DNA of 64,000 nt from an uncultured bacterium (GCA_905214495.1 CAJMLW010000008.1:7016-71015), one strand, 5' to 3'. Numbered from the stretch's first letter, positions 1-9,810 are shown. The notes: generated by a model not told the origin, from the sequence alone. Program-made: numbers and translations.

Positions 1-562
1 CAGTGACAACTATAAATTGACAACCATATTCCTTTGCGATTTTCAATAACCCTCCTACCTGACAGCGACCACATTGCTTACAGTTGTATACATCATGTGT
101 CACCTTATGAATACAGGTGTTCTCTTGAAGACAATGAGGTGTTAATAGAAGGATACGTTCAGGAGGTACTTTATATAAATTCATAACCACTAGATGATTA
201 ATTAAATCAATCATAGCTTGACGTAATTCATCTTTTTGTATGCCTATGAAAGCCTTTCCTAGCCCTAATGATAATGGGAAAAGTAAATAAATAAATCGAT
301 TAGCTATTCGTAAAACTATAGGATGAATATATCTAAAACCTAGAGAAGCAATAGCTAGAACAAACCAAAGTACCCAAATACCTAATATTAAGAGTCCACC
401 TATACTTTCACTAATAAAAGCTAAGTTGTATGATATTCTTTCTAATCCTGGCCAAACTATATACATTGAAAAGCCGATGATTATTGAAATGAATAAACAA
501 GATAGAGCAGATAATTTTAAATATAAAGGGTATCTTTTGTAAGATATATTACACTTCGTCAA
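1..562 (-). CDS. DUF116 family membrane protein (C-terminus off window)
   Basis: The reading frame stays open from 562 to the window edge, so the C-terminus is missing. The likely start is a TTG at 560-562, 8 nt after AAAGGTGG and overlapping the 3' end of fmt; no ATG is better placed. Two hydrophobic segments (about residues 16-36 and 47-70) are followed by a cytosolic part with clustered cysteines, including HCLQENTCIH and CKQCGRC, as in DUF116 proteins. Such Cys clusters suggest metal or Fe-S binding, but the function is unknown. The gene follows def and fmt with translational overlap, an arrangement I recall from Clostridia and Negativicutes. The family call rests on memory of domain features, and the start is less certain than the frame. 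Confidence 0.75.
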   Translation of the reverse strand, partial: MTKCNISYKRYPLYLKLSALSCLFISIIIGFSMYIVWPGLERISYNLAFISESIGGLLILGIWVLWFVLAIASLGFRYIHPIVLRIANRFIYLLFPLSLGLGKAFIGIQKDELRQAMIDLINHLVVMNLYKVPPERILLLTPHCLQENTCIHKVTHDVYNCKQCGRCQVGGLLKIAKEYGCQFIVVT

Positions 563-1556
563 ATGCAATACCACCTTTAATTTGGTGACCATTAATAAAA
601 TCTTGGGCACTAATACGCTTTTTATTTTCTGGTTGTACCTCTGTAAGGAGAATAAAACCTTGATCACCAGTCGACACAACAAGTTCCTTTGCTGTATGAA
701 CTATAGTTCCAGGAGGTGCAAATTCTACAAGAATCTCATTGTTATTTACAAAAATTGTGGCCATCTTATTGTTTACAGATGTAATCTCAACCATTTGAGC
801 AGACCAAATCTTTAACCGTTTTCCCTGCAAGAAAGAATAACAACCAGGTGATGGATTTAAAGCACGAATTAAATTGACAATTTTATGTGCTGGCTGATGC
901 CAATCAATGAGTCCCATTTCTTTAGTAATTTTAGAAGTATGGCTAGCTAAATTGTCATCTTGAGGATTTGCCTTAATGTCCCCTTTCACCCATTTATCTA
1001 AAACTGGGGAAATAGTACGTGCCCCTAATTCAGCAATACGTTCAAATAAAGTACCAGTTGTTTCATTTGGAAGTATATCAATTTCTGCAATGTCGATAAT
1101 ATCTCCTGTATCTAAACCATCATCCATATGCATAATGGTAACCCCTGTTTTTGTATCACCATTCAAAATAGCATAATGGATAGGTGCTGCCCCCCTATAT
1201 TTTGGCAATATAGATGCATGGATATTAATACAACCATATTTAGGTAAACGAATAAGCCATGGTGGTAAAATCTTACCATAAGCAATTACAACGATAACGT
1301 CTGGTGTAAGATCAATCAATTCCTTTTGAACAGCATCATCACGTAATGTTATAGGTTGATACACAGGTAAACCCAAAGATAACGCAGCTTCTTTAACAGG
1401 TGGCATTTGAATCTGTTTGCCACGTCCCTTTTGTTTATCGGGTTGGCAATATACACCTACTATAGAATGACCAGCCTCAACTAATGCGCGTAATGTAGGA
1501 ACAGAAAAATCTGGCGTGCCCATAAATACTATGCGTAATGGATTATTGTTAGACAA
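549..1556 (-). CDS. fmt: Methionyl-tRNA formyltransferase
   Basis: This cytosolic enzyme formylates initiator Met-tRNA with 10-formyl-THF. The N-terminal motif RIVFMGTPDFSVPTL and the catalytic-loop motif HASILPKYRG (about residue 114) are diagnostic, and a C-terminal OB-like domain follows. The frame is open further upstream inside def. The best start is TTG at 1554-1556, preceded by the purine-rich GGAGGAAAAGGAAA; this gives 335 aa, close to the family's usual 310-320. It overlaps the def stop by 8 nt, so translation is probably coupled. Deformylase and formyltransferase act at opposite ends of the same formyl-Met cycle, and their pairing is common in bacteria. Confidence 0.96.
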   Translation of the reverse strand: MSNNNPLRIVFMGTPDFSVPTLRALVEAGHSIVGVYCQPDKQKGRGKQIQMPPVKEAALSLGLPVYQPITLRDDAVQKELIDLTPDVIVVIAYGKILPPWLIRLPKYGCINIHASILPKYRGAAPIHYAILNGDTKTGVTIMHMDDGLDTGDIIDIAEIDILPNETTGTLFERIAELGARTISPVLDKWVKGDIKANPQDDNLASHTSKITKEMGLIDWHQPAHKIVNLIRALNPSPGCYSFLQGKRLKIWSAQMVEITSVNNKMATIFVNNNEILVEFAPPGTIVHTAKELVVSTGDQGFILLTEVQPENKKRISAQDFINGHQIKGGIAFDEV

Positions 1557-2037
1557 TTTCCTTTTCCTCCGGATGATCTGCAATACGACGTAAGTTTGTA
1601 GCTTTTTCAATAAACAAATGACCTTCTAAATGATCTATTTCATGTTGAAAAATTCTAGCCAAAAAACCTTCAGCTTTAATCATAACTTTTTTATTATGTG
1701 GATCGATACCTTTTACGGTAACCTTTTCAAAACGTTCCACATCTCCAAAATAACCAGGTACACTTAAACAGCCTTCTAACCCAATTTGACTTCCTTCACC
1801 ATGAATAATTTCAGGGTTGATAAGCGCTATTAATCCACTACCAGCATGATCATCAACTACTATGATACGTTTGGATACATTAACCTGCGGTGCTGCCAAT
1901 CCAACGCCTTCCGTTTTATACATTGTATCGGCCATATCTTCTATTAAAGCACGCATTTTCTTATTTACATGTTCTACGGGTTCTGCAACCTCTTTTAATA
2001 CGGGATGTCCCGCTTTGACTACTTCAAGTACTGCCAT
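1549..2037 (-). CDS. def: Peptide deformylase
   Basis: A 162-aa metalloenzyme that removes the formyl group from nascent N-termini. All three signature motifs are present: GVGLAAPQ (about residue 44), EGCLS (about 92, metal-binding Cys) and HEIDH (about 135, two metal His and the catalytic Glu). Length is normal. It lies 12 nt downstream of priA and overlaps fmt, forming a priA-def-fmt-DUF116 run. I see no regulatory element between these genes. Confidence 0.97.
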   Translation of the reverse strand: MAVLEVVKAGHPVLKEVAEPVEHVNKKMRALIEDMADTMYKTEGVGLAAPQVNVSKRIIVVDDHAGSGLIALINPEIIHGEGSQIGLEGCLSVPGYFGDVERFEKVTVKGIDPHNKKVMIKAEGFLARIFQHEIDHLEGHLFIEKATNLRRIADHPEEKEIV

Positions 2038-2049
2038 ATACTCCTCTTA

Positions 2050-4233
2050 TCAAATAGGGTCTACATCGATAAGTAAACCTTCCTGTGTAAAAATCCAAGA
2101 ATTATATATATAATCTTTTAGGGCATCTAAATTTTCTCCGCGAATCATAATCGATAAACGATACATATCGCGAATCTTTTTTATGCCTGCTACATAAGGA
2201 CCATTAACATCAATCGATTGTGATTTAAAATTTGATTCCAAATCATCTACAATTTTTTGAGCGATAGATTCAGCCATCTCTTCCTTCGTATGTCTTATAA
2301 CCATATAAATCATTTCACGAAATGGTGGATACCCTAAGTCCTTACGATTTACTATTTCTTCATTGTAAAAGCCCAAATAATCATGAGCCTTACTTTTTAT
2401 TATAGCATAATTTAAAGGATTATATGTTTGTATAACAACACTGCCGACCTTGTCACCACGACCCGCTCGTCCTGATGTTTGTGTTAGTAGATCAAATGCT
2501 CGTTCAGATGCTGAGTAAACAGGTATATTTAAGACAGAATCAGCCGTCAATATACCTACAGCTGTTACATCCTTAAAATCATGTCCTTTAGAAACCATTT
2601 GGGTTCCTAATAAAATATCATATTTATGGTTACCAAAATCTTGAAGAATTTCTTCGCCCATATCTTTATGCTTAGTTACATCTTGATCTAAACGCGCAAT
2701 ACGAGCGCCTTTAAAATGTCGGCGTAATTCTTCTTCAACTTTTTGTGTGCCAGAACCAAAGAATTTAATTCTTTTACTATGACATTTGGGGCATACTGAA
2801 GGAATGGGTTCATGGTGCTCACAATAGTGACACCGCAACTCTTCACCGGCTTGATGATACACCATGGCAACCTCACAATGAGGACACATAATCGTTTCAC
2901 CACAATCACGACACATGACAAATGTGCTGTAGCCACGACGATTTAAAAGAATAATCATCTGATTTCCATCCGCTAATGTATGCTCAATAAGACGTGTCAT
3001 AGCATTGGAGAACACCGAGTAGTTGCCATGAATCATTTCTTCTTTCATATCTACAATTTGAACATGTGGCATCGGTTGATCAAAGATACGGGTTGGTAAC
3101 TCTAATAACTTATATTGTCCTTGTAAAGCCTTGTAATACGATGTGATAGCAGGCGTGGCAGAGCCTAAAATAACAGGGCAATTATGAGCCATTCCTCGCC
3201 ATAATGCGACATTTTTTGCATTATAGCGAATCATATCTTCCTGCTTATAAGACGTATCATGTTCTTCATCTAATACAATAAGACCAATGTCTTCAGCAGG
3301 TGCGAAAACAGCAGAACGAGCCCCAATAATGATATGACTATCCTTCCTTCGTATACGTTCCCAGTTATTATTCCTTTCACTAATAGTTAGTTTACTATGG
3401 AAAACAACGACTTCATCACCAAAAGTAGAAACAAAACGACGAACAATCTGATCCGTTAATATAATTTCAGGAACCAGAATAATGGCGGTTTTACCTTTTC
3501 CTATACAACGAGCAGCAGCTTTTAAATAAATTTGTGTTTTACCACTACCAGTTACACCATGCAAAAGGAATGTTTTATACGATTCAAGGTCCATCATCTG
3601 CTTAATCGGTTCATATACAATTTGTTGTGCTTCAGTTAACGGAATTGTTTCTTCACCACTCAACAATTCGGTAAAAGAAGTTTTTGTATCTTTAAAGCGT
3701 TCTTCAATATGAATGCCATGCTCTTCACCGACCTGTTTAATGACCATATACGAATAGCCTTTGGCTCTTAATAAAGATTTAGGAGCCCCACCTACTTCGA
3801 TGAGATAATTAGCCAACTCACGTTGCTTGCGCTTCTTGGGACTTAATTGATCAATCTTAAACTCTGGCGTTACAACGAGCCATTCTTCTTTTGGTGCATC
3901 GTAAGATTTTAATGTTTTATGCACAGTAAAAAGACGTAAAGCATCTCCAAAAGAACACAAAAAATAACGACTAATTTTCTGTGCCGTATCCATCATTTCC
4001 CGAGTAAACCAAGGATCACTATCAAGAATATCTATTATAGAACGCAAATTAAATGTTGGTTTCTCTAATAGTTCTTCATACCCAATAACGATGCCCTCTT
4101 CACGACTACCACCTAAGGGAACTAATACACGAGTCCCTGCTTTCACATCACCAAATTTCTCCGGTAACAAATAGCTTAACGGTTTATGTAATTGTTTGGC
4201 AGGTCTATTAATAATAATACTTGCAACGCGCAT
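2050..4233 (-). CDS. priA: Primosomal replication restart helicase PriA
   Basis: This SF2 DNA helicase reloads the replisome at stalled forks. The 727-aa protein has the N-terminal 3'-end-binding domain, a Walker A motif GVTGSGKT (about residue 226), a DEEH box (about 322), and a zinc-binding insert with paired CxxC motifs (about 440-490, for example CRDCGETIMCPHC). The helicase C-lobe contains TQMVSKGHDF and TSGRAGRGDK. Length and domain order match the family. It is the first gene of the run into def and fmt, just after the metK terminator. The start is followed by ARVASIIINRPAKQ-type sequence (here MRVASIIINRPAKQ), and an AGGAGGTG ribosome site lies upstream. Confidence 0.97.
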   Translation of the reverse strand: MRVASIIINRPAKQLHKPLSYLLPEKFGDVKAGTRVLVPLGGSREEGIVIGYEELLEKPTFNLRSIIDILDSDPWFTREMMDTAQKISRYFLCSFGDALRLFTVHKTLKSYDAPKEEWLVVTPEFKIDQLSPKKRKQRELANYLIEVGGAPKSLLRAKGYSYMVIKQVGEEHGIHIEERFKDTKTSFTELLSGEETIPLTEAQQIVYEPIKQMMDLESYKTFLLHGVTGSGKTQIYLKAAARCIGKGKTAIILVPEIILTDQIVRRFVSTFGDEVVVFHSKLTISERNNNWERIRRKDSHIIIGARSAVFAPAEDIGLIVLDEEHDTSYKQEDMIRYNAKNVALWRGMAHNCPVILGSATPAITSYYKALQGQYKLLELPTRIFDQPMPHVQIVDMKEEMIHGNYSVFSNAMTRLIEHTLADGNQMIILLNRRGYSTFVMCRDCGETIMCPHCEVAMVYHQAGEELRCHYCEHHEPIPSVCPKCHSKRIKFFGSGTQKVEEELRRHFKGARIARLDQDVTKHKDMGEEILQDFGNHKYDILLGTQMVSKGHDFKDVTAVGILTADSVLNIPVYSASERAFDLLTQTSGRAGRGDKVGSVVIQTYNPLNYAIIKSKAHDYLGFYNEEIVNRKDLGYPPFREMIYMVIRHTKEEMAESIAQKIVDDLESNFKSQSIDVNGPYVAGIKKIRDMYRLSIMIRGENLDALKDYIYNSWIFTQEGLLIDVDPI

Positions 4234-4281
4234 TAGTTCACCTCCTCTAATCTAATTATTATAACATATACTAGAGGAGAT

Positions 4282-4314
4282 AAAAAAAGACTTAGTAGAC
4301 AAGTCTACTAAGTC
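4282..4314 (-). terminator. Intrinsic terminator after metK
   Basis: A perfect 12-bp stem (4289-4300 with 4303-4314, 2-nt loop) is followed on the minus strand by seven U residues (4282-4288). It lies 8 nt past the metK stop and separates metK from priA. Confidence 0.92.
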
Positions 4315-4321
4315 TTTACTA

Positions 4322-5512
4322 TTATAAGCCAGCTTCGTGACGTAAAATATCAGCTTTATCAATACGTTCCCATGGAAGATCAACATCAGTTCTACCAAAG
4401 TGACCATACGCAGCCGTCTTACGATAATGAGGCTTTAATAAATCAAGCATTTCAATGATACCTGCGGGACGCAAGTCAAAATGTTTGCTTACTAATTCTT
4501 GAATTTTTTCTTCTGCAATCTTAGCAGTACCAAATGTATCAACTAAAATGGATACAGGTTTTGCAACACCAATCGCATACGCTACTTGTACTTCGCATTT
4601 ATCTGCGAGACCTGCAGCTACAACATTTTTAGCTACGTAACGAGCTGCATATGCTGCGGAACGGTCAACCTTGGAAGGATCCTTGCCAGAGAAAGCACCG
4701 CCACCATGACGAGCCATACCACCATACGTATCAACGATGATTTTACGACCTGTTAAACCAGCATCACCATGAGGACCGCCGATAACGAAACGGCCTGTAG
4801 GATTAATGAAAAATTTAGTGTTTTCATCGATGAATTCTGCCGGAAGTGCTGCATCAATAACATAGCGTTTCAAATCATTTTTAATTTGCTCTTGTGTTAC
4901 TTCTGGGCTATGTTGCGTGGAAATAACGATTGTATCAATACGTTTAGGTTGATTGTCAACATATTCTACAGTAACTTGTGTTTTACCATCTGGACGAAGG
5001 TATGTTAATGTACCATTTTTACGAACTTCTGCTAAACGACGGGATAAACGATGTGCTAAAGAAATCGGCATAGGCATATATTCAGGTGTTTCATTTGTTG
5101 CGTAACCAAACATCATGCCTTGGTCACCAGCGCCAATTTTATCATTGATTTCGCTATTACCATCTTTAGATTCTAATGCTTCGTCTACACCCATAGCGAT
5201 ATCTGCAGATTGTTCATCAATAGATACTAACACACCACAAGTGTCACAATCGAAGCCATATTTTGCACGAGTATAACCAATTTCTCGAATTGTATCACGT
5301 ACTACACGAGGAATATCAACATATGTGCTTGTAGAGATTTCCCCTACAACATGGACTAAACCTGTAGTCACAAGTGTTTCACAAGCTACACGAGCCTTTG
5401 GATCTTTTTCAATAATCGCATCCAAAACAGCATCAGAAATTTGGTCAGCTATTTTATCTGGATGGCCTTCCGTAACGGATTCAGAAGTAAAAAACATATG
5501 TTTTTCTGCCAT
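4322..5512 (-). CDS. metK: S-adenosylmethionine synthetase
   Basis: The enzyme makes SAM from methionine and ATP. The 396-aa protein has [12 protein letters not shown] (about residue 16), [12 protein letters not shown] (about 125) and the glycine-rich loop [19 protein letters not shown] (about 271), all hallmarks of the family. It is transcribed alone: a SAM-I riboswitch with its own attenuator terminator lies directly upstream and a strong terminator directly downstream. SAM therefore very probably represses its own synthesis at the transcript level. Confidence 0.98.
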   Translation of the reverse strand: MAEKHMFFTSESVTEGHPDKIADQISDAVLDAIIEKDPKARVACETLVTTGLVHVVGEISTSTYVDIPRVVRDTIREIGYTRAKYGFDCDTCGVLVSIDEQSADIAMGVDEALESKDGNSEINDKIGAGDQGMMFGYATNETPEYMPMPISLAHRLSRRLAEVRKNGTLTYLRPDGKTQVTVEYVDNQPKRIDTIVISTQHSPEVTQEQIKNDLKRYVIDAALPAEFIDENTKFFINPTGRFVIGGPHGDAGLTGRKIIVDTYGGMARHGGGAFSGKDPSKVDRSAAYAARYVAKNVVAAGLADKCEVQVAYAIGVAKPVSILVDTFGTAKIAEEKIQELVSKHFDLRPAGIIEMLDLLKPHYRKTAAYGHFGRTDVDLPWERIDKADILRHEAGL

Positions 5513-5528
5513 TTTTGCCTCCTATAAT

Positions 5529-5558
5529 AAAAAAATCCCTCATGGTCTCTCATGAGGG
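5529..5558 (-). terminator. Attenuator terminator of the metK SAM riboswitch
   Basis: An 8-bp stem (5537-5544 with 5551-5558, 6-nt loop) is followed on the minus strand by a U-run (5529-5535). It sits between the S-box aptamer and the metK ribosome site, the expected place for the SAM-dependent off switch. Confidence 0.9.
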
Positions 5559-5561
5559 AGA

Positions 5562-5657
5562 CCCATCTATCAGTCCATGACTGTTGGAATTAGCACCTTC
5601 TTTTAAAAAGGGTTGCTGTAGCTTCAACGGGCCTTTCCCTCCACTACTCTTGATGAG
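5562..5657 (-). promoter_or_regulatory. SAM-I (S-box) riboswitch aptamer
   Basis: Read on the minus strand, the core S-box sequences occur in order: GTGGAGGGAAAGGCCCG, then GCAACC, then AAGGTGCTAATTCC, closed by P1 pairing of CTCATC (5652-5657) with GATGGG (5562-5567). These match the SAM-I consensus I know. The following attenuator and the position before metK support a transcription-terminating switch that turns off when SAM is abundant. Confidence 0.95.
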
Positions 5658-5673
5658 TTAAGTTACGATTTAA

Positions 5674-5702
5674 ATTGTATACCTTTTTTGTAGAAAAATC
5701 AA
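5674..5702 (-). promoter_or_regulatory. Promoter of the metK riboswitch transcript
   Basis: Minus-strand -35 TTGATT (5697-5702) and -10 TACAAT (5674-5679) are separated by exactly 17 nt. The predicted start is about 10 nt before the aptamer P1 stem. The -35 box almost abuts the stop of the upstream SulP gene at 5704. Confidence 0.75.
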
Positions 5703-5703
5703 G

Positions 5704-7362
5704 TTAATCCATTTTATGTAACGCTAAATCATGTTCAGCTTTATGTAATGCGCTTTCAAATTTTCGATATAAATGATGACGTCCCAATATATCTAGAAAA
5801 TCAGACTTGTACATCTCTCGACGTATATCATAGTTAATATCGCTTAATAATACTTCAATCCCACGATTCTTTAATTCCTCAATAATACCTTTCAAAATAC
5901 GTAATCCTGTTAAATCAACAAAAGGTACAGATCCAAATCGAATGATTAAATATTTAGGATCTTTATGAATAGAATTAAGAGCTCTATCAAATGCAGATAT
6001 AGCGCCAAAGAATAAAGGACCTTCTACGGTATAAACCATGATATCTGGATGTATCTCAATTTCATGCTTTTCTTGTTCAGATAATTCTTTACAGCTCATC
6101 ACATGAACATCAATAGTCCCTATCATTTTACGCATAAATTGCAATACAGCTAACACAACGCCCACATTTACAGCTACGACCAAATCAGTGAAGATTGTCA
6201 AAAAGAATGTGAGAATCAAAATAATTTGATCTGGTCGTGGTGCTAGTCGCAACATCCGAATAAAACGTGGTACATCACTCATGTTATATGCCACGACAAA
6301 TAAGATGGCCGCCATAGATGCCAATGGAATATACACAGCATAAGGAGCTAAGAATAAGAGAATAGCACCTAATACAATGGCATGAACAATACCTGCTATA
6401 GGAGAATTACCCCCTTGTCGAATATTAGTAGCGGTTCTTGCAATAGCACCAGTCGCTGCAATACCACCAAACAAAGGAGCAAAAATATTAGCTAAACCCT
6501 GTCCGAATAACTCTGTATTTGACTCGTGTTTTTGTCCACTCATGCCATCTGCTACCACTGCAGATAATAAGGATTCTATGGCTCCCAGCATGGCTATTGT
6601 AAATGCAGGGCCAATCAACGAAAAAATCTTATCTAAGGATAGATTAGGAAATGAAAATGATGGTAATCCTTGAGGTATTCCACCAAATGCGGTACCTATT
6701 GTTTGTACACTAGGAAATTGATAATATCCTTGGATTAGTGTAGCAATAATCATTGCTACGATAGGAGCTGGTACTTTTTTTACAACAGGAATCCTAGGTA
6801 GTACTAATAATAGTATTAAGCTAAATAAGGAAATTCCTAATGTAGGTAAATCAGAATTAGGTAATGATTGAAGCATCAACCAAAGTTTTTCGTGAAAATG
6901 TGGTACATACGGCAACGATGGAAAGCCAAAGAAAAATGGCCATTGACCAACCCAGATAGTAACACCAATACCAGCAGTAAATCCCATAATAACAGGCGCT
7001 GGTATATATCTTATCACATTGCCTAGTTTAGCTATGCTCATCAATAATAGCATGATGCCAGCCATCATAGTTGCTATCTGTAATCCATCAAATCCATAAT
7101 TAACAACTATACTGCTTAATAAAACAATAAATGCTCCTGTAGGGCCAGCAATTTGAACTTGAGATCCACCAAACAATGATACAAATATTCCCGCAATAAT
7201 AGCCGTATATATACCAGCTTGCGGTGTAACACCACTAGCTATAGCAAACGCCATAGCCAATGGTAATGCGACTACACCTACAACGAGACCAGCTAGAATA
7301 TTATTTCCCCATTGAGATTTACATAACGAGCCTTGATGATATGCCTTTTGTATGGCAAACAT
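5704..7362 (-). CDS. SulP family anion transporter with STAS domain
   Basis: The 552-aa protein has an N-terminal membrane region of roughly 10-14 hydrophobic segments (residues about 20-420), containing the SulP-like stretches VALPLAMAFAIASGV and QIAGPTGAFIVLLSS. A C-terminal cytosolic STAS domain follows (about 440-540), including FGSVPFVDLTGLRILK around the usual regulatory Ser/Thr loop. SulP proteins move sulfate, bicarbonate or dicarboxylates, and the substrate cannot be read from sequence. The gene lies 51 nt downstream of coaBC with no visible terminator between them, so it may be cotranscribed. Its location before metK does not by itself imply sulfate. Confidence 0.9.
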   Translation of the reverse strand: MFAIQKAYHQGSLCKSQWGNNILAGLVVGVVALPLAMAFAIASGVTPQAGIYTAIIAGIFVSLFGGSQVQIAGPTGAFIVLLSSIVVNYGFDGLQIATMMAGIMLLLMSIAKLGNVIRYIPAPVIMGFTAGIGVTIWVGQWPFFFGFPSLPYVPHFHEKLWLMLQSLPNSDLPTLGISLFSLILLLVLPRIPVVKKVPAPIVAMIIATLIQGYYQFPSVQTIGTAFGGIPQGLPSFSFPNLSLDKIFSLIGPAFTIAMLGAIESLLSAVVADGMSGQKHESNTELFGQGLANIFAPLFGGIAATGAIARTATNIRQGGNSPIAGIVHAIVLGAILLFLAPYAVYIPLASMAAILFVVAYNMSDVPRFIRMLRLAPRPDQIILILTFFLTIFTDLVVAVNVGVVLAVLQFMRKMIGTIDVHVMSCKELSEQEKHEIEIHPDIMVYTVEGPLFFGAISAFDRALNSIHKDPKYLIIRFGSVPFVDLTGLRILKGIIEELKNRGIEVLLSDINYDIRREMYKSDFLDILGRHHLYRKFESALHKAEHDLALHKMD

Positions 7363-7413
7363 GAAAAGAACACTTCTTTCTACAACTACAAACTATAGAC
7401 AACATTACATACG

Positions 7414-8616
7414 CTATTTTACAGCTAACAATTCAATAACTTCTCCAATAATGTATCTAGCTAATTCTGATTTTTGCATATTTGGCATTATTTTAGGCTC
7501 TTTATTAGGATATAAAAAATATCCTTCATTCGTATCTACATTAAACCCAGCATTTGATTTGCTTACATCATTAGCTACTAACATATCAAGGTTTTTACGA
7601 CGTACCTTATCCATGCCGTAATCTACAACATGTTCTGTTTCTGCAGCAAAACCAACTAGTAATTGATGGGTTTTATGCCCTCCCAGTCCTTTAAGTATAT
7701 CCGGATTCTTTACGAGCTCTAAAGTCATAGATTCCATTTTTTTGATTTTTTGAGGCGCTTTATTAGCCACCCTAAAATCTGAAACAGCAGCAGCCATTAT
7801 CACCACATCTGTTGATTCGTAATAGGAATTAACAGCCTCCTGCATAGATTCCGCAGAATCTACAGGCACATATTCAACACCTTTAGGAATTTCTAATGAT
7901 GTAGGGGCACTCACTAGAATTACACGAGCCTTTTCCTTAACAGCAGCAGCCGCAATGGCATATCCCATCTTCCCACTAGATCTGTTACCTATATATCTAA
8001 CAGGGTCGATATTTTCTTGTGTTCCACCAGCTGTAACAAGAACAGTCTTACCAGCTAATTTACCAGTCCCATCTAGAGAATGTAATTCTTCTGTCAACCA
8101 ATTAACAATCTCTTCTGGTGCTGGCAGTCTACCCACACCTGTTACGCCACAAGCTAGCCAACCAGCATCGGGTTGCATAATATGGTATCCCAAAGATGAT
8201 AAATCCTTTAAATTTCTCTGTACAATAGGATTATTGAACATCTCTGTATTCATGGCCGGACATAAAAATTTAGGTGCTGGCGTTGCCATAATTGTTGTAG
8301 TGAGCATATCATCGGCAATACCAGCTCGTATTTTACCAATTATATTAGCTGTAGCTGGTACCACAATATAGGCATCAGCCCAGGTTGCAAGAGCAATATG
8401 TTCTACATTCCAATCGTGGATTTCTTCCCACATATCAACAGCTACAGGATGACCACTAATTTCACCAAATGTCATAGGTGTCGCAACATGAGTAGCATTT
8501 TTCGTCATTACCACTTTGACCTCTGCCCCAGCTTTTCGCAAACGACTTACCACTTCAATTGCTTTATATGCAGCAATACCTGCTGAAACACCTACGATAA
8601 TATGTTTTCCTTTCAT
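7414..8616 (-). CDS. coaBC: Bifunctional phosphopantothenoylcysteine decarboxylase/phosphopantothenate-cysteine ligase
   Basis: This enzyme catalyses two consecutive steps of coenzyme A synthesis. The N-terminal flavoprotein half (residues about 1-185) carries IIVGVSAGIAAYKA, the PxMNxxM motif (CPAMNTEMF, about 120) and the essential Cys in WLACGVTGVGR (about 158). The C-terminal ligase half (about 190-400) has VLVTAGGTQENIDPVRYIGN and a KIKK substrate-binding segment. The 400-aa length is typical. It follows rpoZ after a terminator, so it probably has its own promoter or receives read-through. CoaD of the same pathway is at 13.1 kb. Confidence 0.96.
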   Translation of the reverse strand: MKGKHIIVGVSAGIAAYKAIEVVSRLRKAGAEVKVVMTKNATHVATPMTFGEISGHPVAVDMWEEIHDWNVEHIALATWADAYIVVPATANIIGKIRAGIADDMLTTTIMATPAPKFLCPAMNTEMFNNPIVQRNLKDLSSLGYHIMQPDAGWLACGVTGVGRLPAPEEIVNWLTEELHSLDGTGKLAGKTVLVTAGGTQENIDPVRYIGNRSSGKMGYAIAAAAVKEKARVILVSAPTSLEIPKGVEYVPVDSAESMQEAVNSYYESTDVVIMAAAVSDFRVANKAPQKIKKMESMTLELVKNPDILKGLGGHKTHQLLVGFAAETEHVVDYGMDKVRRKNLDMLVANDVSKSNAGFNVDTNEGYFLYPNKEPKIMPNMQKSELARYIIGEVIELLAVK

Positions 8617-8628
8617 AATTCTCCTTTT

Positions 8629-8662
8629 AAAAATTCCTTGTACAAAATGTACAAGGAATTTT
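8629..8662 (-). terminator. Intrinsic terminator after rpoZ
   Basis: A 14-bp stem (8631-8644 with 8649-8662, 4-nt loop) lies 9 nt past the rpoZ stop. Its lower part is A/U-rich and supplies the U-run on the minus strand. It also lies only 13 nt before the coaBC start. Confidence 0.75.
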
Positions 8663-8670
8663 GAGTAAAA

Positions 8671-8886
8671 TTATTTAATACCTTCTTTAGTGCGTTTATA
8701 TGTTACTTCACCTTCAGCAATTTCATAGAATGCTAAAGATACAGGTTTATCTGTATTATGAATATCTGTAGCAAGACATTCTTCACCATCGGTCAACTCG
8801 CGAGCGCGTTTAGCTGCTAGCGTTACCAATGTATATTTACTATCTACACGTTTTTCCAATGCTTTCAATGGAGGTTTTACCATCAT
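8671..8886 (-). CDS. rpoZ: RNA polymerase omega subunit
   Basis: A 71-aa protein with the omega signature SKYTLVTLAAKRARELTDG. Omega promotes assembly of the RNA polymerase core. The frame is open further upstream inside gmk, but the ATG at 8886 follows AGGAGAAG with good spacing and gives the usual length; a second ATG directly follows it. The gmk-rpoZ pair after yicC and remA is a common Firmicute order, typically continuing into coaBC as here. Confidence 0.95.
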   Translation of the reverse strand: MMVKPPLKALEKRVDSKYTLVTLAAKRARELTDGEECLATDIHNTDKPVSLAFYEIAEGEVTYKRTKEGIK

Positions 8887-8890
8887 ACTA

Positions 8891-9520
8891 TCACTTCTCC
8901 TTAGACTCTTGATATTGCTTATAAATATATTGAATTTGCTCTTTATTACGACTGATTTTACAAGCTTCAGCACGCAATATAGAAGCAACCTTTAATGACG
9001 CATCCTCTAAATCATCATTGACCACAATATAATCATAACGATGAGCTAATGCTAACTCAGAACATGCCAATGATAAACGCTTATCGATAACCTCTTTTGC
9101 ATCAGTTCCTCGATTATGAAGACGTTCAGATAATTCGGTTAAAGACGGTGGCACAATATAAATAAATACGGCATCACTAAATCGCTCTTTAACTTGCATA
9201 GCACCTTGAATATCGATTTCAAGAAGTACATTCTTCCCTTCATCCAACAAATTCATCACATGTTGTTTTGGGGTGCCATAATAATTATCATATACCTTAG
9301 CATACTCTAAAAATGCATCATCTGACAATAATGCTTCAAATTCTTCTTTTGTGCGGAAGAAATAATTAATTCCTTCCTTTTCTCCAACCCGCGGTTCACG
9401 TGTGGTCATAGATACAGAATATACAAGATTAGGCATTTCACCTCGTATATTAGAACAAATCGTTCCCTTGCCTGCACCAGATGGGCCGGAGATAACAATT
9501 AATAAACCTCGATCTGCCAT
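8891..9520 (-). CDS. gmk: Guanylate kinase
   Basis: The enzyme phosphorylates GMP to GDP. The P-loop GPSGAGKG is at about residues 11-18, the GMP-binding segment SMTTREPRVGEKEGINY at about 35-52, and EIDIQGAMQVK around 100. Its 209-aa length is normal. The stop codon lies 4 nt before the rpoZ start and the rpoZ ribosome site is inside the gmk end, so the two genes are tightly linked. Confidence 0.97.
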   Translation of the reverse strand: MADRGLLIVISGPSGAGKGTICSNIRGEMPNLVYSVSMTTREPRVGEKEGINYFFRTKEEFEALLSDDAFLEYAKVYDNYYGTPKQHVMNLLDEGKNVLLEIDIQGAMQVKERFSDAVFIYIVPPSLTELSERLHNRGTDAKEVIDKRLSLACSELALAHRYDYIVVNDDLEDASLKVASILRAEACKISRNKEQIQYIYKQYQESKEK

Positions 9521-9528
9521 ATTAACTC

Positions 9529-9798
9529 CTAAGCTTCTACAGTATCTTCATCGACTTCGTGTTGCACAATACGATGTGCCACCGTTTCAGGTTGAATAGC
9601 TGACAAAACGATTTGCCCACTATCCATAACGAGCACAGCCCGAGTTTTACGTCCATAGGTTGCATCTATGAGGAGACTTTTATCTCTTGCATCTTGAACC
9701 ATGCGTTTAATAGGTGCAGATTCAGGACTAATAATAGCGATAACGCGATTAGCAGAAACCATATTACCAAAACCAATGTTTAGTAATTGGATACTCAT
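9529..9798 (-). CDS. remA: RemA-like DUF370 protein
   Basis: An 89-aa protein matching the RemA/DUF370 family: [18 protein letters not shown] at the N-terminus, then [14 protein letters not shown] and [18 protein letters not shown]. In Bacillus subtilis RemA is a DNA-binding activator of matrix genes, and its regulon here is unknown. The gene lies between yicC and gmk with short gaps (12 and 8 nt), the same neighbourhood as in other Firmicutes. The symbol is assigned by homology only. Confidence 0.88.
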   Translation of the reverse strand: MSIQLLNIGFGNMVSANRVIAIISPESAPIKRMVQDARDKSLLIDATYGRKTRAVLVMDSGQIVLSAIQPETVAHRIVQHEVDEDTVEA

Positions 9799-9810
9799 AA
9801 ATAGACCTCC

